Assembly (NCBI GenBank): GCA_037071015.1
Contig: JBAMOY010000001.1
Coordinates: 744,001-808,000, forward strand
From: JBAMOY01 sp037071015
Lineage (GTDB): Bacteria > Bacillota_I > Bacilli_A > RF39 > UBA660
DNA: 64,000 bases
Direction: 5' to 3'
Shown one piece after another: positions 60,389 through 64,000 of this stretch (positions are counted from its first letter, which is position 1; every line of letters begins with the position of its first letter). The position numbers were made by a program, and so were the translations under genes. The notes under the pieces were generated by a model that searched no databases, was not told the DNA's origin, and saw only the letters and a list, made by a program, of their open reading frames with translations.

Positions 60389-62777
60389 GTAATTTCAAAA
60401 ACAATTTAATAAATTTTTGTTCTAATCCCTTTTTATTTAACTTACGAATTGCAATTCTTTTTTTCTTAATCGTATCATTACCAAAGACAATACTATCTAT
60501 CTTTTCCTTCATCTCTGTCGCAATTGGTAAATCAGAAATAATTGATTCGATATCTTCGTTAATAACATGCACTGCTTCAATCTCAATATCTGATCCTTTA
60601 CAATTAATCGTCAATTGACCAATTGTCGGAATATTGTTAACTTCAACGACGAAATCATTACGCTCTTGATATTTTTTATGAACCACTTTCTGATCTTTAA
60701 AATATACTTCAACCTGATTAGTTGGTTTAGTATTACGAAAACGAATTTTATAATTACGATACTCAGGAACAATACCACTTTTGCCTTCAACCGCTCTAAT
60801 AATAACCGTATAATTGTTTGGTAAATAATTATAATCAATATCTGTAAGAAGATAATAACCTTTCTTATATAAATCACTAAGGCCATCATCTTCATACATT
60901 TTATATGTATTATTAACACCCGGAAAAATTTGAATCTCCATATTCTTTGGTGGCGTTGTATCATTCATATTATCATTTTCACCAAATGGTATAATAGCTC
61001 CAGCTCTAGCAAATACCGGATAATCTTCATCTTTAAAGAAAGCAACATAATTACGATTACCTGGAAACTTCTTACCTGTAACAATATCATACCAAATTCC
61101 TTCGGGCATAAACATTCGATGCACAACACGATTCATAACGATATCTTTTTTCCTAATAATTGGTGCTACTAAAAGTTCACTACCAAAATAATATTCATTG
61201 CGATTATTTTCATTATCAAAAATATCAGGATATTGGTAATAAAGGGGTCTAACTAATGGAATTCCCTCTTTGTGATAACGATAACTTTCCGTATATAGAT
61301 AAGGAATTAAACGATGACGTAATGTTAAATAATCTTTAACAATTCGATACGTTTTAACATCCCATCGCCAAGGTTCTCTTTTATAATACTTACCTTTATC
61401 AGCACCAAATTTTAAAATTGGGCTAAAAGTTCCAAGCTGAACAAATCTAGTATATAACTCTTCATCCTCAGTTCCTTTAAAATAACCACCAATATCATGA
61501 GCCCAAAAACTAACACCAATATTAGCTGCACTAGCATTAAAAAACGGAATGTTTTTAAGTGTATCCCAATTAACCAGTGTTTTCCCAGAATAAAGAACAG
61601 GATAACGATGAGGTGCCTTATTCGCATTCTTTCCTAATACCATTGGTCTTCTCTTATAATTACGCATCATATCGTAAGTATGATAATGACTCATTAACCA
61701 AAAATCATCAATATACTTATTATCATTAGCATTAAGCCAATAAAAGTCAACACCTAAAGCATCCAACGGATGAATCATAAGTTTTAAATAAACATCAATA
61801 AATTTGGGATTTAAAGCATTAAATGGAATAATTCCCTTATCATCAGTTTCTAAATAATCTTTAGCTTTTAAATAATAATCTTCGAATGGATATATCCCTT
61901 CAAGCGGATTAATATCTAACCCTAATCTAATCCCATTAGCGTGTAACAGTTCAATTGTCTCAAAAGGTGCTTTAAATAAATTTTTATTCCATGCAAATCC
62001 CGTCTTTAAATCTTTAACGCCTTGATACTCTCTAATATGCCAATCACGATTTAAAAGCATAACCGATAACGGGATATTAGAATTATTAAAATTATCAACT
62101 AACTCTTTTAAACTTTGATCATTATAACTGACATTACGACTCCACCAGTTCCCTAAAGCATATCGAGGAATTAAAGCTGGATAACCAGTTAAAGCAAAGT
62201 AATCTTTTAAACAATCATCAAAATCATTATTATACATAAATACATATACATCAGTTTCGCTCATCTTACGCGGAGTTACTGTTCCTGATTCATCAATAAC
62301 ATAACTTTTCGAATCATCAATACTTGCAAAGCCATCTAAAGAATATAGACCTTTTCCTAAAGTCATATTCCCTTTTAAATCTGTTAAATTCAAAGCAGGT
62401 GCTCCTAAATTGCGCACTTCTGGATGACCATAATACCAAATACGATCACTATTTAATAATTGAATACTTAAATTGGCCGTCGGATTTAATTTACTACCAG
62501 CAAAAGGTTTTTCTTTATTATATATTAATTTAAAGTATTTAGTAGTAATCTCCAAATATTTAGTATCATTTTTGACCGCAAAATTCGGTACATTAAAAGA
62601 ACGATTCCAAACAACTTGTGTTGGTAAATCTTCAAATAAACTATTAGGATTATACTCTAAACGAACTAAACGTTCTGTTAAAATTGTAATCCGATATTTT
62701 ACCCCTTGTATTATCGCCTTTGGACTAGCCATAGCTTTCGTACAATCTATTTTAAAATAATCACCTAGATTATACAT
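60366..62777 (-). CDS. Glycoside hydrolase family 31 protein, probably lacking the nucleophile
   Basis: An 803-residue GH31 (alpha-glucosidase-type) protein with an N-terminal beta domain, a barrel (about 200-520), and C-terminal beta domains. Barrel landmarks are PRYALGNWWSRN, IPLSVMLLNRDWH, GIRLGLDINPLEG and WAHDIGGYFKGT with the acid/base-region Asp. The nucleophile segment, normally WxDW or WxDMNE, reads DFYWLNANDN (347-352 WLNAND), where the aspartate is Asn. It may be inactive or have changed function. A helical C-terminal part (about 735-803) is extra. ATG 62777 follows GGTGA. It is 14 bases from pyruvate kinase upstream. Confidence 0.88.
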   Translation of the reverse strand: MYNLGDYFKIDCTKAMASPKAIIQGVKYRITILTERLVRLEYNPNSLFEDLPTQVVWNRSFNVPNFAVKNDTKYLEITTKYFKLIYNKEKPFAGSKLNPTANLSIQLLNSDRIWYYGHPEVRNLGAPALNLTDLKGNMTLGKGLYSLDGFASIDDSKSYVIDESGTVTPRKMSETDVYVFMYNNDFDDCLKDYFALTGYPALIPRYALGNWWSRNVSYNDQSLKELVDNFNNSNIPLSVMLLNRDWHIREYQGVKDLKTGFAWNKNLFKAPFETIELLHANGIRLGLDINPLEGIYPFEDYYLKAKDYLETDDKGIIPFNALNPKFIDVYLKLMIHPLDALGVDFYWLNANDNKYIDDFWLMSHYHTYDMMRNYKRRPMVLGKNANKAPHRYPVLYSGKTLVNWDTLKNIPFFNASAANIGVSFWAHDIGGYFKGTEDEELYTRFVQLGTFSPILKFGADKGKYYKREPWRWDVKTYRIVKDYLTLRHRLIPYLYTESYRYHKEGIPLVRPLYYQYPDIFDNENNRNEYYFGSELLVAPIIRKKDIVMNRVVHRMFMPEGIWYDIVTGKKFPGNRNYVAFFKDEDYPVFARAGAIIPFGENDNMNDTTPPKNMEIQIFPGVNNTYKMYEDDGLSDLYKKGYYLLTDIDYNYLPNNYTVIIRAVEGKSGIVPEYRNYKIRFRNTKPTNQVEVYFKDQKVVHKKYQERNDFVVEVNNIPTIGQLTINCKGSDIEIEAVHVINEDIESIISDLPIATEMKEKIDSIVFGNDTIKKKRIAIRKLNKKGLEQKFIKLFLKLLEYIEQV

Positions 62778-62791
62778 ATTATCACCCACTT

Positions 62792-64000
62792 TTATAATTC
62801 TTCTATTTGCATAAAATTAGTATGCTTAACATTCTTAAACGGATAACCACCAGTAATAATTACTTTGTCACCCGGTTCAGTTCTAAGTAATCTCTTAGTT
62901 ATATATAAAGATTCTTTAATAATCTTATCTAGAGAGTTTAAATCATCAATTAAGATAGCCCGTACCCCAAAATGAAGTGATAAAGATTTAACGGTATTTA
63001 TATTAGGGCTAACTGCAATAATAGGACAAGTTGGCCTAAAACGGCTCATCTTACGCGCTGTATAACCGCTCATAGTCGGTGTAACAATTGCGCAGCTTCT
63101 AAGCCTATTAGCACAATCTGTAACACTATAAGCAATAAGACCAGTAATATCTTGTTTTTCCGTTCGCACAGCCTTATCTAGAAGTTCTAAATAATTAATA
63201 TCCATTTCCGCCGAAGCAATAATCTTTTCCATCATTGCCACCGTCTCTACCGGATATTTACCAATTGTCGTTTCACCAGATAAAATAACACCATCAACAC
63301 TGTCTATAACCGCATTAGCTACATCCGATACTTCAGCACGCGTTGGTCTCACTTCATTTTCCATCGATGAAAGAAGTTCTGTTGCCACAATACTTACCTT
63401 ACCCGCATTATGACATTTCGCAATAATATTTTTTTGAATACCAGGTAAGCGTTCCATTGGTAGCTCGACTCCTAAATCTCCACGGGCTACAATGACTCCA
63501 TCACTAATTCGAATAATTTCATCAATATCATCAAGAGCTGCTTCATTTTCGATTTTCGCAATTATACCCAAATGATCATTATCAAGCTCAATAAGTAAAT
63601 CATTAATAGTCAATATATCCTCTGAACTACTAACAAAAGATAAAGCTATAAAATCAACACCAATCTTACTAGCAAAAGCAATATCATCTCGGTCCTTAGG
63701 TGTCAAAAAAGGACGTTTTAATCTCAATCCTGGAACATTAAACCGCCGATTAGAGGTTATCGTCGCACTATTCATTACTTCACATAATAAATAGTCTTCA
63801 CCCTTATCAATTACTTCTAACTCTAATTTTCCATCATCAATTCGAATAACTGTATTATATTTAATTTCATTAATTAAATTAGGGTAATCCACCGAAAATT
63901 TAGTATTATCACCTAATGTACCATCCATATATATACGAATTTTCGTACCTTCCTCAAAAGTGGCTTCACCACCCTGAAAATTACCAACCCTAATTTCCGG
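62792..64000 (-). CDS. pyk: Pyruvate kinase, 3' part
   Basis: It converts phosphoenolpyruvate and ADP to pyruvate and ATP. The frame is open to the right edge (PEIRVGNFQGGEATFEEGTK precedes the first in-window ATG), so the N-terminus, including the start, is missing. Visible motifs are FLTPKDRDDIAFA, SFVSS, IAKIENEAALD, ARGDLGVELP and ATELLSSMENEVRPTRAEVSDVANAV. The C-terminal allosteric domain is complete (CAIVTPTMSGYTARKMSRFRP), ending MQIEEL. Transcribed into the GH31 gene downstream. Catalyses the step before lactate dehydrogenase (ldh elsewhere in the window). Confidence 0.96.
   Translation of the reverse strand, partial: PEIRVGNFQGGEATFEEGTKIRIYMDGTLGDNTKFSVDYPNLINEIKYNTVIRIDDGKLELEVIDKGEDYLLCEVMNSATITSNRRFNVPGLRLKRPFLTPKDRDDIAFASKIGVDFIALSFVSSSEDILTINDLLIELDNDHLGIIAKIENEAALDDIDEIIRISDGVIVARGDLGVELPMERLPGIQKNIIAKCHNAGKVSIVATELLSSMENEVRPTRAEVSDVANAVIDSVDGVILSGETTIGKYPVETVAMMEKIIASAEMDINYLELLDKAVRTEKQDITGLIAYSVTDCANRLRSCAIVTPTMSGYTARKMSRFRPTCPIIAVSPNINTVKSLSLHFGVRAILIDDLNSLDKIIKESLYITKRLLRTEPGDKVIITGGYPFKNVKHTNFMQIEEL

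Noticed and set aside
60611..60964. A 117-codon minus-strand frame inside the GH31 gene
   Set aside because: Out-of-frame shadow of the GH31 coding sequence; its composition is low-complexity Ile/Leu/Lys.
1..64000. CRISPR array, insertion sequence, prophage, rRNA
   Set aside because: No regularly spaced repeats, transposase or integrase motifs, phage structural proteins or rRNA core sequences were seen on either strand.

Overview
The window is a strongly AT-rich, gene-dense bacterial chromosome segment. It fits a walled Bacillota (Bacilli / Erysipelotrichia / RF39-like) organism. Evidence is the order mraZ-rsmH-ftsL-PBP with MraZ boxes, a CamS-type lipoprotein, LtaS-type and LCP cell-envelope enzymes, PrsA, SpoVS, a leucine T-box and strong AGGAGG ribosome binding sites. 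TGA is used as a stop (for example in recX) and Trp is read from TGG, so the standard code 11 applies. No prophage, insertion sequence, CRISPR array or rRNA was seen. The ends of the window cut a yqeG gene (left) and a pyruvate kinase gene (right).

Layout. 1-6.9 kb: YqeG, a polyprenyl synthetase with an unusual N-terminal extension, YihY, a sensor with a degenerate GGDEF domain and its small membrane partner, CamS. 7-11 kb: division cluster (PASTA-PBP, FtsL, RsmH, MraZ) under a four-box MraZ operator, then two tiny YjcZ-like proteins. 11.4-17.7 kb: PrsA, phosphomannomutase, a nucleoside-salvage/RecX/RpoZ stretch (deoD, recX, rpoZ, pdp) and a divergent pair of XRE regulators. 17.8-21.6 kb: a tail-less SSB, a partial SUF set (sufU, unknown gene, sufB), SpoVS, tRNA-Gly(UCC). 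21.6-34.2 kb: small enzymes, an SDR pseudogene, VanY-type peptidase, L-lactate dehydrogenase, Tex, a Y-family polymerase, a ZIP transporter and an LCP protein with PASTA-like repeats.

34.3-45.2 kb is the most accessory-looking part. A tRNA-Cys/tRNA-Gly(GCC) pair is followed by a MATE-like exporter, a ClpX-like AAA+ ATPase without zinc finger, an XRE-anchored membrane protein, a YjdF-like membrane protein, several unknowns, a methyltransferase-type DNA repair protein, and a collagen-like protein without signal peptide facing an FkbM methyltransferase. 45.3-64 kb returns to core functions: LTA synthase, DnaE, L28, an OmpR-type two-component system, a metallo-hydrolase, a YhcG-type nuclease, RNase HII, a Leu T-box operon with leuS, a GH31 protein whose catalytic Asp appears replaced, and pyruvate kinase.

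Together the genes describe a fermentative (lactate) cell with a peptidoglycan wall and probably lipoteichoic acid. Several genes (SpoVS, YjcZ-like peptides, spore-surface-type collagen protein) are of kinds usually seen in spore formers. I found no clear new multi-gene defence system. The best candidates for novelty are the ClpX-like/MATE block, the GGDEF-like sensor pair, the altered tRNA-Gly, and the putative GH31 pseudoenzyme.
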